Positions 1 to 11,627 of a DNA stretch of 64,000 bases are shown piece after piece. Origin of the DNA: Laburnicola sp. R22_1. Taxonomy: Eukaryota; Ascomycota; Dothideomycetes; Pleosporales; Didymosphaeriaceae. The notes beneath the pieces are model-generated. The model was given only the letters and a program-made list of their open reading frames with translations, was not told where the DNA came from and made no database searches. The DNA lies in contig JACONQ010000004.1 in NCBI GenBank assembly GCA_014281115.1, positions 2,108,001-2,172,000 of the forward strand. The letters run 5' to 3'. Within the stretch, counting starts at the first letter, position 1. Every line of letters starts with the position of its first letter. Both the position numbers and the translations under genes were made by a program.

Positions 1-1045
1 GTAGCGGGTCTGGCATGAGACCAAGGAGGCCATAGACATTGTCATGCGACTTGGTCGCCTGGGCATTTTGCGCGAGTAAGAGCAAGGGCTGCCGGAGGTC
101 GAAATAGGTGCGCTATAGCGGCAGACTGGGTTTCTGATGGCGGCGTTTGCGCTCTTCGTTCGCCTAGGACACCACGTACATTTGCATCGTGACCTGGAGG
201 CCGAACATGTCCCGGACTTCATCTCCTAGCACGCTCGCTATTCCTTCCGCGTTGACGCAGATATATTTGGATACAGGGACGATGTCTTGCAAGGATATTC
301 TGCTAGTTCCACATCCGACTGTGATATTGCCGTTGCTCATGGCCAGTTCTTGTAACACCCAGACTCTGTGCCAGTATGGCTTGTTGAGGATCTTGATCAC
401 GGCTTTGTACGTTGTCTTGTCTTCTTCCGAGCAGTTAAGTGCCGTAAGAAGGTCCTGAGGAATCCTTTCCCCTTCGAGTAACTGATTGGCAATCTTTTGT
501 AAAAGCCTAAAGCCTGGAACGCTGTCCGCCGTCTCAGGTCCAAGGTGAACGAATACAGCCATGCCTTGGCTGTATATTTCCTTCATGCGGAGAATCTCCT
601 GCTTGACCTCGTGAGCGTCAGCCTGGTTGATGCAAAGAGCATCGACCCAATACTTCACAGGCCAAGAAAATGCCGTTGCATCGTCCGAGACACGGATAGA
701 GTGCAGTGAAGCTTCCAAGCTTTCGGTCACTTTGCAGGCATGACCGTCAATGTAGATTTGGCGGGACGGGTTTTGAGCATCCCAGCCCCAGCAATAGGAG
801 AGTGAGACGTAGTCGCCCCAGTCATATTTGGCAGCGTTCTGTGACTCCGAGGACCCGGCGAGGGCTGTGAGGGAGTGGTGCTCAATGCAGCAATGGATAG
901 GCTCGTCTCGACTTGTTGTTTGAGGAGCTTGAATGGTAAGAAGACGGAGTTCACCGGGTTTCAGAGCACGATAAGACAATTGATGAGCGTCTACGCCTGT
1001 GCTCAAAGGCTCCTCTGAAGAAGGATCTGACATCGTCGCATGCAT
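1..1045 (-). CDS. HET-domain protein (heterokaryon incompatibility type), 3' end outside window
   Basis: The ATG is at 1045. The first exon (1045..180) carries the HET landmarks in order: YVSLSYCWG, then WVDALCINQAD, then HRVWVLQELA. That frame closes at 164, but a consensus donor (GTACGT) at 179 and an acceptor at 113 define a 67-nt intron. Splicing restores the frame, and the second exon continues to position 1 with the typical HET continuation DNVYGLLGL. The C-terminal part is therefore cut by the window edge rather than lost. HET domains act in fungal non-self recognition and cell death after hyphal fusion; the partner of this protein cannot be told from sequence. No signal peptide or membrane segment is visible. 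The 627 bp to the next gene (NUO-40) show no gene. Confidence 0.85.
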
Positions 1046-1672
1046 GTATAACTTTGAAGAGTCCCCGGAATTTAGTCGACTTTAGTTCGAACGGCTCTTG
1101 GGATGAGACTAGTGTCAGTACCATCTGCAAGGTTTGAGTCTTTGATGGATCATCCGTTCACAGCGCCGGTACCCCGCTATCACAGCTGTACGACGTAGCA
1201 TCATGTCGTGGGCAGGCTCGAAAAAAGCACAGTGAAATATAGCCATTGGATCTGGGTTTGGGTAGCAAAGTGCGACGAAAAGTACATGCTCACAAAATGT
1301 AGAGTAAGAGATCAACTGACGAGTTAGGTCGGGAGATCTGCAGTGTGACTATGAGCAACTAGCGCTATTACGTAGGCAAACAACAAGGGCTGCTCCTGCC
1401 AGGCCGGTACGCTGTGGGGCGACTTCCACCAAGATAGCGGCATGTAGTTTCTCGGTCTAAGGTTATTAAGTTCAAATGCGTGATCAAATGGCACGAGACG
1501 TAGGCCGGCATTTCTCTGGCTGCATCTCACTGAATCACGACAATACACCGGCTGAACACCACACGCACAGTTGAACAAACGAAAATGCTGATGATTCTAC
1601 AGACCTAGATCGGTCGAGATACATGCTTCAAATATATACACACGCGTTCCTCTACACCTGATCGATCGACCA
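1046..1672. other. Intergenic, no gene seen
   Basis: This lies between the HET gene start and the NUO-40 stop codon and would hold the HET promoter and the NUO-40 3' UTR. Short open frames here have no recognisable content. No repeat or RNA gene was seen. Confidence 0.5.
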
Positions 1673-3161
1673 CTATTGGTCATCAATAACGTGCAGATAC
1701 TTCTTCTCCTCGCGCTTCTCCCGGTCTGTCATTGGAGGCAAGTCGTAGTAGGACGGGCTCCGGTATCCTTTCTGCAATGCGGGTTAGCCAGTCTTCTCTG
1801 TCGTTTGTGAATAGTGCTACATACTACGTAGTCGTAAAGGACGTCCTTCAAATCTATGGGCTCGATGTTCAAGTCTTTGAAAGTCTTGGCCTTCGGATCG
1901 ATAACTTGATCGATGAACTCCCTCTCGATCTCGTCCGGTGAGATGGTTGGCCACCAGATGTACTTGCTTAGCGCCGCGGCGATAGGCTTCAACAGTCTCT
2001 TGGGGACGTTGATGTGTCGTCTTGTCTTGAGGATCTCCTTGGCTACGAGCTCGTTGATCTCGGTCATGGTGTAGCCCGTGGGGCCGTACAGCTCAAAAGT
2101 CTCGGCGGCCGTAGTATCGTCATGCAGCATTTGTTCCAAGGCCATGCCAACGTCAATAGCATGGACAGGGTAGAAGTGCTCTTGCATCCAGTTGGAGGTC
2201 AGGACGTTAGTGGCTCCGGCGAGTCTGTTGAGAAGGCGGTCCTCAAAGCCGAAGATGGGTGCTGGTCGGACAATGGTGGTTTCGGGGTAGATGCTGCGGG
2301 CCACTTGTTCACCCTGAGCCTTGGTGCGGTAGAACTCGGACGTGGAGTCAAGACTGGCACTATGCGAGGAAACGTGCACATATCGGTCGATGTCGTACTT
2401 GGCTACAGCTTCCACAATGCGCTCGGTGCCCTCGACATGAACATCCTCCAGGGTGAAATTTCTGTCACGATCAGTACTCTGTGCGGACGGCCAGCGAGGA
2501 AGCAATCTTTACTTGGTGGGCCAATCGCGACCGATCAAGTTGTACACGATATCCGAGTGCCGGACGGACTCCTCGATGGATTGAGTGTTGCGCAGGTCCA
2601 TTTCCTGTCCAAGTCAAAATTCCGCTCCAAGGGCCTCCATCATGTTCGGCGTACCATGAACACGACTCGTCCCAAGTCGCCCGTGAGCTTCAGATGTCGC
2701 TTGGCCATCTCCTCGCGGAAGGGCACAATCACCGTGCATCCCGAGCGAGCTGTTGCATCCGCCATTAGCAGCCAGTCCCCCCTCCGTGTTGCCGCTGTCT
2801 CCACGTACCGAGGCGGTTACAGATGTATCGTCCCAAAAAGCCGGTCGCTCCAAAAACAGTTGCGGTATAACCTGGTCAAGCGTGAGCGGCGGGGGGGGGG
2901 GCTTCGCTCGTGGCGCGGGGAGTGAATGTACCTCCTAGAGAGGACCTGTCGCGCTGGTCAGCTCACGATTGCGATGCTAGGGCATGGGGAGACGCACCTG
3001 CCGCCCGACACGGTCAGGATGGGCTTGCCCGTCCGGGTGATTCTGACATCCTGGTTGAGGTGGCGCCGGCAGACGGTGGGGAGGGTGGCGGTGTGCGTCG
3101 CAGAGGGCAGCTGGGCCGTGAATGCGGCTCCAGAGCGCGCACAGCGGAGGGGCGAGGCCAT
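1673..3161 (-). CDS. nuo-40: NADH:ubiquinone oxidoreductase 40 kDa subunit (NDUFA9/NUO-40)
   Basis: Seven exons, all in frame: 3161..2998, 2945..2932, 2871..2809, 2749..2655, 2604..2513, 2461..1825 and 1771..1673, giving 387 residues. Introns are 50-60 nt with GT-AG ends. The ATG at 3161 starts a basic, Ser/Ala-rich mitochondrial presequence; an upstream in-frame TTG was not used. The Rossmann-type dinucleotide site reads TVFGATGFLGRYI, and the SDR-like core continues through IVRPAPIFG. The last exon ends MTDREKREEKKY. The atypical SDR NDUFA9 family is an accessory subunit of mitochondrial complex I at the matrix arm, near the quinone module. It is divergent from Rpn9, with 256 bp between start codons. 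Intron 2 contains a long G/C homopolymer (about 2890-2901), a possible sequencing-error site. Confidence 0.93.
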
Positions 3162-3417
3162 TGTTGCGGCGTTCAATGGCTGTCGGAGGCGCGAAGCTGC
3201 CGCTGGACGACGAGCGAGGTTGGGCCCACGCTCGGGCCGCCCGCCAAGATTTACTGCTTCAACATGCCGCCGCGCTGCACACTGGACTGTGATTGTCTAC
3301 CTACTCCACCACGCCTTGTCCCTCCCCGCCATACAGCCCCTCCCGTCTCCCGCCCCCCGAAACCGTGAGTTCCTGCACACCCAAAAGAGTTCGTCACCGC
3401 ACCCACAACCAGCGGCC
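3162..3417. promoter_or_regulatory. Shared divergent promoter region of nuo-40 and rpn9
   Basis: Two start codons face away from each other across 256 bp. The part before rpn9 is C/T-rich on the + strand (about 3300-3360), common in fungal core promoters. No clear TATA box was identified. Confidence 0.5.
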
Positions 3418-4669
3418 ATGGCCATGGACACGGACGCAATCCCGAACCTGCTCGGCGACCTGCGCGACCAGGCACCCGACGAGCTGCAGGAATACTTCAT
3501 CCACTTCGAGGACTACTGGGAGCGGAAGCTGTGGCACGAGCTGACGGACAAGCTGGTCGAGTACTTTGACCACGCCGAGAGCGCAACGCAGCGGATACCG
3601 CTGTTCGAGACCTTCATCAAGAGCTTCGCCAAGAAGATTAACCAGCTCAAGCTCGTGCAGCTCGGCCTGAGCGCCGCGACACAGTACGAGGGTACATGTC
3701 CCCATGGTGCGGGGTGCATGGCCATGGCTAACAACACGGCAGATGACAACGAGCGCCTCAACTTCGTCTCCGCCATGGCCAAGCAGGTCAACAAGCCCGC
3801 CTCACAGGACGCCTACGTCTACGCCACAGTAGCGGCCGCGAGCATCCAGCTGCGGACGGGTGACGACGACGGTGCACGTAAGAAGCTGGACGAGAGCGAG
3901 CAGATACTCGAGGGCTTCGATTCGGTCGAGACGGTGGTGCATGCCTCATTCTACCGGGCAAGCGCCGAGTATTACAAGGTAGGGCATACGCTGAAGACGG
4001 TGCGGGCATAGTAGTTGACCAGTCCAGACCAAGGGCGAGTTCGCCGCCTACTACAAGAACGCGCTCCTCTTCCTCGCCTGCATCGACCTCGGCGACCTCG
4101 ATCTCCGCGAGCGCCAGTCACGCGCCTACGACCTCAGCATCGCCGCCCTCGTGTCCGACTCCATCTACAACTTCGGTGAACTGTTGCTGCATCCCATTCT
4201 CGACTCCCTCGCCGACACGCCGCACGCATGGCTACGCGACCTGCTCTTCGCATTCAACCGTGGCGATCTATCCATGCACGAGACCCTCGCCGGCAACATC
4301 TCGAAAGTGCCGCTGCTGAAGAAGCACCAGACTTTTCTCTACCAGAAGATTTCGTTATCCGCGCTGACGGAGACTGTGTTCCGAAGGCCACCGCATGACC
4401 GCGCCATGACATTCCAGACCATTTCCGAGGAGACCAAGGTGCAGCCGAATGAGATTGAGCATTTGATCATGAAGGCGCTGAGTCTGGGTCTGCTCAAGGG
4501 CACGATTGACCAGGTGGCGGAAATTGCGAGGATCAATTGGGTGCAGCCCAAGGTGCTGGACATGAAGCAGATTGAAAACATGAGGGGGCGGTTGAAGGAG
4601 TGGGACGCGAGCGTCAACCAGCTCGGCAACTGGATCGAGGGGGTCGGCAAGGACGTGTGGGCTGCTTGA
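3418..4669 (+). CDS. rpn9: 26S proteasome regulatory subunit Rpn9 (PSMD13)
   Basis: Three exons: 3418..3691, 3743..3978 and 4028..4669, with introns of 51 and 49 nt. They encode 383 residues, close to the usual length for this family. The product is a non-ATPase lid subunit of the 19S regulatory particle. The N-terminal helical repeats (from FIHFEDYWERKLWHELTD) lead to a C-terminal PCI/winged-helix region, with MTFQTISEETKVQPNEIE and a helix containing INWVQPKVLD. The ATG at 3418 begins MAMDTDAIP. An upstream in-frame extension was rejected because it overlaps the promoter and is not conserved-looking. The 3' end converges on gaa1, 409 bp away. Confidence 0.94.
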
Positions 4670-5078
4670 GCGCGAGTGTTGCACATAGCTACAACGTAAA
4701 ACTAGAAGCTGCAGCAGAGCGTCTCGACGACGTTGCTGCAACCATGGCGCAGCGTGGCATGGCATGGCACTACGTTTGCATGCATACACGCCGAGGCTCC
4801 ATTATGATGGACCATGTACCTACCATAGATTCAGGCTAGCCGACTAGTAGAACAGCGGCGCCGGCATCAATGAAATCATGAACACCACCAATCCGCTACT
4901 ATCCTTGTTATAGAACAGACAGACAGTTTTTACACAAGATTCCAGCTCATGGTCTACACACGGTATCAACCATGCACACTCACTCCCCCTCCCCCTGACC
5001 CCAACACAACCCACCATACAGAGCAAGCAAGTCCCACCAACACACGCACCCACCCAAGGCAGGCGCGACCCGCAACCC
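4670..5078. other. Convergent 3' region of rpn9 and gaa1
   Basis: The two genes converge here. The sequence is strongly C/A-rich on the + strand (about 4975-5110), low in complexity, and shows no credible gene. It is probably 3' UTRs and terminators of both genes. Confidence 0.5.
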
Positions 5079-7172
5079 TCAAAAAAGCCCCACAGCAACA
5101 ACGGCACTGGCACAAAACCACGCAGGCCACCAAACCAACCAAACCACAACCTGGGTCCACAAGCCCCAAACGAGCCACCCCTCGGCCGCACCAACCAACA
5201 TGTCCGCCAACGGCACGCCCGCAGCCCAAGACGCCATCTGCACCACCATGACCGGATTAAGCAGCACAAGCAGCGCATACAACGCCTTGGACCTCAGGCT
5301 ACTCGTCCGCTTCGCCTCGTCGCCAGCGGCAGCGCCACTCTGATGCCGGCTCTGGCGGATAAACGACAGCGGACTAGCGAGGATACCGACGATAAGACTC
5401 TGGCTGAAGTTCAGCGTGGCGAGGGCAGAGAGGAACATGCCCAGGACGAGGCAGGCGAAAGATTGGATGAGGATTGTTTCTTTGGGGGTGGGGCGGGCGA
5501 AGAAGGTGCGGAGGAAAAAGGCGGTGGCGAGGGGGAGGAGGGTGGTTAGGTTTGCGGCGAGGAGGAAGGCGGGGACGAGGTGCGGGGTGGGGAGGGTGTT
5601 GAAGGTGTAGAGGGGAACGAGGCCGGCGAGGTGGGCGGTTAGGACGAAGGTTGTGGGGAGGAAGAGGGGGCGTTCGGTGGTGGTGAGGGAAGGGGTGGGG
5701 ACGAGGGCGGTCGCGCCTTTGTTTTGGGTGATGGTCATGGAGGGGGTATGGCAGTCGTCTTCTCCTTTTTGCTTGTCTGGCTTGGGGGGTTCTTTTTGCT
5801 TGGTTGTTGCATTGTTCGGTGTACTGAGAGGGCTGGAGACTGGGTTCTGTGGTTCCGTGGCTGCGGGGTTGGGAATAGGGGCTTCGGGACGTCCGCTCTG
5901 GACCCATAATGCGATGGCTGTGATGCTGAAGTTTGCAGCGATGAGCATCGCAGACGGGAGGTACGTCCCGATGCTGACGAAGCGCTTAGCTTCGAGCAGC
6001 AAGTAGAAGAAGAAGCTCTGGTGCAGGTGCTCAAGCAAGTTGTTCAAGCTCCTGAACAAGCTCTCCACGGTCCTCCCCAGGCTCATCTCGTCGTGCCAGC
6101 CATCGCCCACAGTGACAAGCGTGATAGCATCAACGTGGTATGGGATGAAAGCACTGTGCGGTCCGGTGGCGTGTCCAAGACCCTGGGAGAGCATGCCTCG
6201 GAGCATGGTTTGCAGACGCTCCTGATACGAGTCGGCGTGCTTCCACATGCGTTGGAGGGTGCAGGCTATGCCCATTTGGCCCGAAGCAATGGATACGGCG
6301 GTGTTGAAGAGATCAAGGTTGGGCAGCTGCCCGTTGGTGCCGTCGTACACAATGTGCAGTTTATCGTACCTGTGGCCCCACGGTCCAGCGGGGTACTCGA
6401 TGCCCACAGCGCCCTGCAGGGCACCACTCTTGATAGCCAAGCTCTCAATCATAGCGGGATCATGGGCGTCGTGGTAGGCATCCACCCAGGCTTGCGGTCC
6501 GCTCGTGCTGTCTCCAGAAAGCAGGAAGATGATGTCCTTGCTCCACAGGCTCCACCTCTTGAAGTAGCGGGCCAGCGCCAGGACGAGGGCCACGCCCGAG
6601 TAGTTGTGCTCGCCCTGCATGGTCCTGAGCGAGGCCATGAGGACGATTGCCTCTGTGGCATCGGCGCGGGGCCCCTGCAGCACCGCGTAGACATTTTCGT
6701 CCGAGATGTTGCGGCCGGAGGGGTGGTATGCGTATTTCTGCGTGGCGACCTTGAGATTAGCAGCCCGGAAGAGCTCGCTCAGCTTCTGCGTGCGTCTACA
6801 CCATCAATCAATCAATCAATCAGCCTTGGCCGGTCTGGTGAGTGCGGCCGCGTGTACGTACTTGGGCACCGGCAGGTTCACCAGGTCGGCGACCTCGTGC
6901 CGGTACGCCCTGAAGATGTTGTGCTCGCTGCCGGTGAAGTAGGTATGCACCTGGCCCGGCAGGAGCGCATTCTCCGACACATACGTGGCGCGCGAGTATT
7001 CCTGCAGCGGCAGGACGAGCAGCCATGCGACGCCGACGAGGATGAGCAGAGCGGAGAGGTAGGGCGGGATCTTGAGGATGCGGGGATCCTTGCGGAGCGC
7101 CAGCAGCGTGCCTTTGGCGTGTTAGTCCAGAAGGAAAAGAAAGAAGAAGCGCGTCTCACCCAACAGCGCCAT
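5079..7172 (-). CDS. gaa1: GPI transamidase component Gaa1
   Basis: Three exons: 7172..7160 (only 13 nt, MALLG), 7111..6862 and 6795..5079, giving 659 residues. Gaa1 is an ER-membrane subunit of the complex that attaches GPI anchors to proteins. The visible order is one N-terminal membrane segment (about residues 20-40, YLSALLILVGVAWLLVLPL), a long lumenal domain related to M28 peptidases (MASLRTMQGEHNYSG, IIFLLSGD, AWVDAYHD), then about six hydrophobic segments in the C-terminal third. Between the first two C-terminal segments lies a low-complexity Pro/Asn/Thr stretch. Intron 2 (6796..6861) contains an ATCA tandem repeat. The gene is divergent from the rhomboid gene, with 229 bp between the starts. 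Confidence 0.93.
6808..6832. repeat. Tetranucleotide microsatellite in gaa1 intron 2
   Basis: About five tandem copies of ATCA/TGAT lie inside the 66-nt second intron of gaa1. Copy-number change would alter intron length, not protein. Confidence 0.8.
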
Positions 7173-7401
7173 TCTGGCCGCGATGCACCGCCTTGGAACA
7201 CCTTGGGACCGGCGGCGTGGTGTGGACGCTCGAAGCTCGAGGTTTGGCGTCGGAGGTGCAGCGTGTGCTAACGCCAATGCCGGTGGTCAACACTAACACC
7301 GTGAACGGTCAGCGTGGGATTCGCGCGCGCCCCATCCATCTGCTCAGTCCACTGCTCACTGCTCACTGCTCCCTGCTCACCTTCCCTTTCGTGCCTCCCT
7401 C

Positions 7402-8554
7402 ATGCCCTCCCTCCCGCAGGTCAATCCGCTGCGGCTGCGCGCCTACGTGTTCCGCTTGCCGCTCGCGACGCGGTTACTAGTCACGGCCATTGTCGCATTA
7501 TGGATGGCCGCCATGCCCTTCCCGTGGCTTCGAGACGCGGGCTCTTTGAGTCCCGACAAGTTCGACTTGACGCAGAGTATGTGCATTTACTTTCGGCGTC
7601 CGCCTGGGGGGTGAGAGGCGGTGAGGCGGCAATGCTGGAGCAGTGCGCATGCAGCGGTTCGAGCTGGTTCAAGAGCAGGACTACATGCTGGAAAGCGAGC
7701 AGAAATATCTCATGGCGCGTCTACATCCCGAGTTTGGCTAATGGTATCCGTTTCTAGTGCATCGACTTAATCTATTCCCCCTAACGCATCTCGGCTTCAT
7801 CCACATGAGCTTCAACGTCTTCGCCCTAACGCCGCTTCTCGAGCGCTTCGAAGCTGAATTCGGCACCATCGTCACACTGTCCCTTTTCACCGGTCGTAAG
7901 ACCCCACGTATCCATTCCCGAAGGACTCTAGGTTGACAGAAGGGCAGCTTTCGGCCTGTTACCGGGCGGCTTATACTTGATAGTAGAGAAGTTCATACTC
8001 CGGAGCAACACGCCAGTCATGGGGTCAAGGTACGCCGACGATATCCCAGGTATCAGCCCAGCCATGAACGCTAACACGCTACCCCACAGCGTCTGGGTCT
8101 TCCTCCTCCTCGCCTCCGAAGCCATGAAAACCCACAAAGCAAACCCAAACTTCAGGTACACCACCCCCCATCCCACCCTACCACTCTCCCTTTCTTTCTC
8201 CACTAACCCCCCACCCGCAGCATCGGCCCCTACAAAATTCCCACCTGGACCACCCCCCTAATCCTCATGCTCATGACGTCCTTCCTCATCCCCCACGTCT
8301 CCCTCCTCGGGCACCTCTGCGGCGCGACAATCGGCTACGTCTGGTCGACCGGGTACATCAAGTTTCTAGTCCCGCACGAGAAGATACTGCGCTGGGTAGA
8401 GAATAAATTGAATCTGCTGGGCAGGCTGCCGCACTATGTGAGCGTCGATCAGAAGACGTATGGCCGGTATGGCGTGTTGCCTACTGCGGTGCCGTTGGGG
8501 GGCGTCGGCGTGCCGCCTAGGAGTCCCGAGGGGGGCCAGAGATTGGGGCCGTAA
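7402..8554 (+). CDS. rbd2: Rhomboid-family intramembrane protease (Rbd2-like)
   Basis: Five exons: 7402..7576, 7758..7895, 7948..8029, 8090..8155 and 8221..8554, giving 264 residues. The first intron is 181 nt, long for this window; the others are 52-65 nt. Rhomboid landmarks are all present: a first membrane segment (LVTAIVALWMAAMPF), the conserved HLGFIHMSFN loop, TGPFGLLPGG, the serine region VMGSSVWVFLLLAS, and the histidine helix HLCGATIGY. The Ser and His pair would form the catalytic dyad. The soluble tail after ILRWVENKLNLL ends in a Gly/Pro-rich stretch. Fungal Rbd2 is Golgi-located and in some species cleaves the SREBP factor; that role is not visible here. Confidence 0.9.
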
Positions 8555-9184
8555 GGGGGAGTGTAAGAGGATTGGGTTGTCTTGCGTTGCGTTGCGTTGC
8601 ATGGCGTGGCTTGATCGGTAGACGGCGTTTATGGACATTTTGGGCTTGGGCAGCCGTGGTTGCGTTGCGTGGGCGTGGTTGGATGGGCTTTGGATTGGCG
8701 TTTTGGATGCATCGCAGCGCAGCGCATCGCATCGCATGGCATCGCATCGCATTGGGACTTCCAGTTTCATGCTTATCGTGTACCGGAATCTGTATCACTG
8801 TATATATACATGTTTGTAATAGATAGACACCGTGTAATGTTGTTGATTTCATCATGTGCGCGTTTGGGGACCTCGGGATGCTGGGGGGAGGGGAGCTGCG
8901 TATGGAGATGAGATTTTTATTTATTTCAGGTGATGGATGGGGCACAGGGTGAGATGGGAGAACGAAAGAGTTTTTTTTTAACCGCGTTCGAGCTGAGCAA
9001 GTAGGGCGAGAGGTATGTTGGGGAGATTGTGCTAGAAGAGAAGATGGTAGACTTGACCTTATGCAGCACCAAGCGCTTGATAAAACATGTCTTCACATGT
9101 ATAGAAACGGTGATACTTCGAGTGGGGTATCTACTTCTCGCGGGGGTATCTATATGTACATATACAACAAACCAAAACAAAGGC
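8555..9184. other. Convergent 3' region of rbd2 and the Rmd1-like gene
   Basis: No gene was seen. It holds two runs of five-base repeats, (GCGTT)n near 8584-8600 and (GCATC)n near 8709-8750, a T-run at 8971-8979 and several ATATA stretches suited to 3'-end formation. Confidence 0.6.
8584..8750. repeat. Pentanucleotide-repeat patches (GCGTT and GCATC)
   Basis: Two short imperfect tandem arrays of five-base units lie about 110 bp apart in the 3' flank of rbd2. They generate spurious open frames on both strands. Confidence 0.6.
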
Positions 9185-10669
9185 TTACTTCTTTCCCCCT
9201 TCCCTCTCACCACCGCCTATGACAACCGCTCCACCACCGGCCACCACATCTCGTTCACCCCCGTCCACCACCCCAACGAGATACCGTCTCAACAGCGACT
9301 CCGTACTCCCCGGATCCCTCCTCTCCTCGGCATCCGTCCAATGCCGATAAAACTCCAACACAACCTCGACAGCAATCAGCGCAATAATAGCCCACTCAAG
9401 CCTCAACCCATGCTTCTCGCTGAGCGACTCCCTCAACACGCTCGCAATCTCCTGCGCAAACCCAATCTTCTCGTTCAACACCCTTATGCGCACGCCGACA
9501 TCGAGCGCGCGCCCGACCTGGTCGTAGTACTCGCCTAGGCCGAGCTCGTGCCGGCTGTCCCAGAAGATGTCGGGCATCGAGTCGGTGAGTTCCGAGTAGA
9601 GGTTCAGCTGGGCGCGGATGCTGAGGAGTTCGCCTGTTTTGCGCAGGATGAAGGAGCGGGTGAAGGGGAGGTTTTTTTTGCCGAGCGTGGTGGTGCTTGC
9701 GCCTTTGGCGAGCATAATGGGGATTTCGCGCGTCGAGTGCTGGTACGAGCTTAGGAGGGATTCTAGGATGGCGAGTTTGGTCGAGCGGGCGAGGCCCGAG
9801 GAGAAGGCGATTTTGGCGAGGACGGTGTCGATTTCGTGGCGTTGGTCGGGGGAGTCGGGCGGGGCGTCTTTTGGGGGGGCTTCTGGGGGTTCTTGTTCGG
9901 CTTTTGTGCCGAGGACGATGGTGTCGCCGACGACTTCGCTGGATTCTCGCGTGGGGTCTTCCAGGTACTCTAGGTCTTCTGTTTCGAGGAGGTCTAGGTG
10001 TGAGCCTTCTGCTGCGGTGGGCAGGATGCGGTTCACCAGGTGCAATGCTTCTCTTTCCCGCACGTTCCAGGTTACTACTGTGCCGGAGGGAAAGATGAAG
10101 ATGTCGCCTTGTTGCGAGTCCTTGACTTCTGACGGCCGCTCTCGAGTCTGCACATGGATGACTTGCGGGTAGAGGCCGGTTTGGAGGGGGTCCAGGTCGT
10201 AGCCTTGGGCTTTCACCAAGCGCGCTGCTGAGGAGATGTTGTACGTTTCTGCGGCGCAATACGCCGTGACCGTCTGTATGCATTGTCAGACGTGATCGCC
10301 ACATTCATAGTAGATAGGTTCTACCTTTGTATCCACATGCGGGTCCACGAAACGCTTGCTTCCGCGGCCCTTGACGAACCCTCTTGATCGTTGCGCCTCG
10401 ACGGCCACGCGCCTCAGCGACGACGTTTTACCCGCGTGTTTCTTCGAGCCTTTATTCTCGGTCTTCGGTGCGTCTTCTGCAGCTTCCTCTTTGACTGGCG
10501 TCTCCGTCCCTGCATCCTGCTTCTGCGTGAAGTCAATCTTCTTGCGGCTTGTTGCGGTCGAGGTGAACGATCGCTGAGGATGCCATGGTGATCGCGGTGC
10601 GGGTAGCCGCGAGATCCGCGATGGAAAGGTGCGTGTGGCGGAAACGATGCCCCGTGTAAAGCAGGTCAT
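9185..10669 (-). CDS. Rmd1/RMND1-like mitochondrial protein (DUF155)
   Basis: Two exons, 10669..10325 and 10273..9185, with a 51-nt intron; 477 residues. The N-terminus is basic, Ser/Arg-rich and free of acidic residues for about 40 residues, as in a mitochondrial presequence. The DUF155 core begins after TVTAYCAAETYNIS and includes GDIFIFPSGTVVTWNVRE, an acidic insert, then SIRAQLNLYSELTDSMPDIFWD and YYDQVGRALDVGVRIRVLNEK. One membrane segment near the C-terminus (WAIIALIAVEVVLEFY) is typical of the family, whose members support mitochondrial translation and are anchored in the inner membrane. The tail is Gly/Val-rich. The start at 10669 is the first ATG of the frame. Confidence 0.9.
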
Positions 10670-11627
10670 TACATTGTTGTGGATAGATGGAACATGGAAG
10701 ATTTTGCAAAGAGAGGTGTCAAAGTGCCAAGCACGAGATTACATATGTAATCATGAGATATTGTCACGTGTGGGACACATGCCCGGGCCCAGTCGCTAAG
10801 GAACTCTGACCCGGTAGCTAGCATTCCAGAATATTTGAACGAAGGATCGCCATGTGTAGTCGTACAATAGTACCGAGCCCTAGGTAGAATATGAACGCTA
10901 CAGATGTTTCCGAGTTCCCGTCGTACCTTCGTATGCACCTCTTATACGTGGCGACATAAATGGATCAATACTTTTCCTCGTACGCCACAGTACCTTTTTG
11001 CGCAATTTGTAGGTACGTAATACGTACAAGAGCAAGAGGATTCCCGGTCATCCCTTAACTCTGCAAAGGCACAGCCTCAACCCCGAGCCAGGGCGACTGC
11101 ATTGCGCACGACAAACAATCTCCATAGCACATGCATGATAAGAGAGGCCTAAAAGTGACAGACCGGAGTGATTCTGTGCCCCTGACAATAAACACGGGCG
11201 ACGGGATATCCCTTGCCCAGACGACGAAATAGCAGCTTTGGAGCGGCCGAGCCAGCGCCCCGCGTAGGCGAAACCGGGGGGAGAAGAAGCCTGTTCCAAA
11301 CACGCAGCCAGTCACACGCGCTCCAATGTCATACAAAGGGGAAAGTCATGCGGGGCAAGCTCTTGTGGTACAAGATGCCGAATAGATTGCGCACAGTAGT
11401 TTCTTTGGACCGTGGATTACGACTAGTACTTTCTTGAACTTTTTCCCGCCCGAGGTTCACACTGCCACCATGGATTTCCATGATGCATGAAGCCGTTGGT
11501 TCTTTGCCCGGCGCTGGGCGACATGTGTGCGCTCCGCTTGATTTCTTTTAAAGGCTGTGCTCGCCGCTGAGATTTTGCTGTTGTGTCTATCCACTTGCCA
11601 ATTTGTCGTCAATACATCACGCTCGCT
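10670..11627. other. Intergenic, no gene seen
   Basis: Nearly 1 kb between the Rmd1-like start and the peroxidase start; two promoters must lie here. Open frames on both strands (for example 11048..11336) have no recognisable content. Confidence 0.5.

Noticed and set aside
2014..2925. 303-codon + strand open frame over the NUO-40 gene
   Set aside because: It is the antisense shadow of seven well-supported NUO-40 exons and has no domain features.
6021..7271. 416-codon + strand frame across gaa1
   Set aside because: It lies antisense to conserved Gaa1 exons and has no family features.
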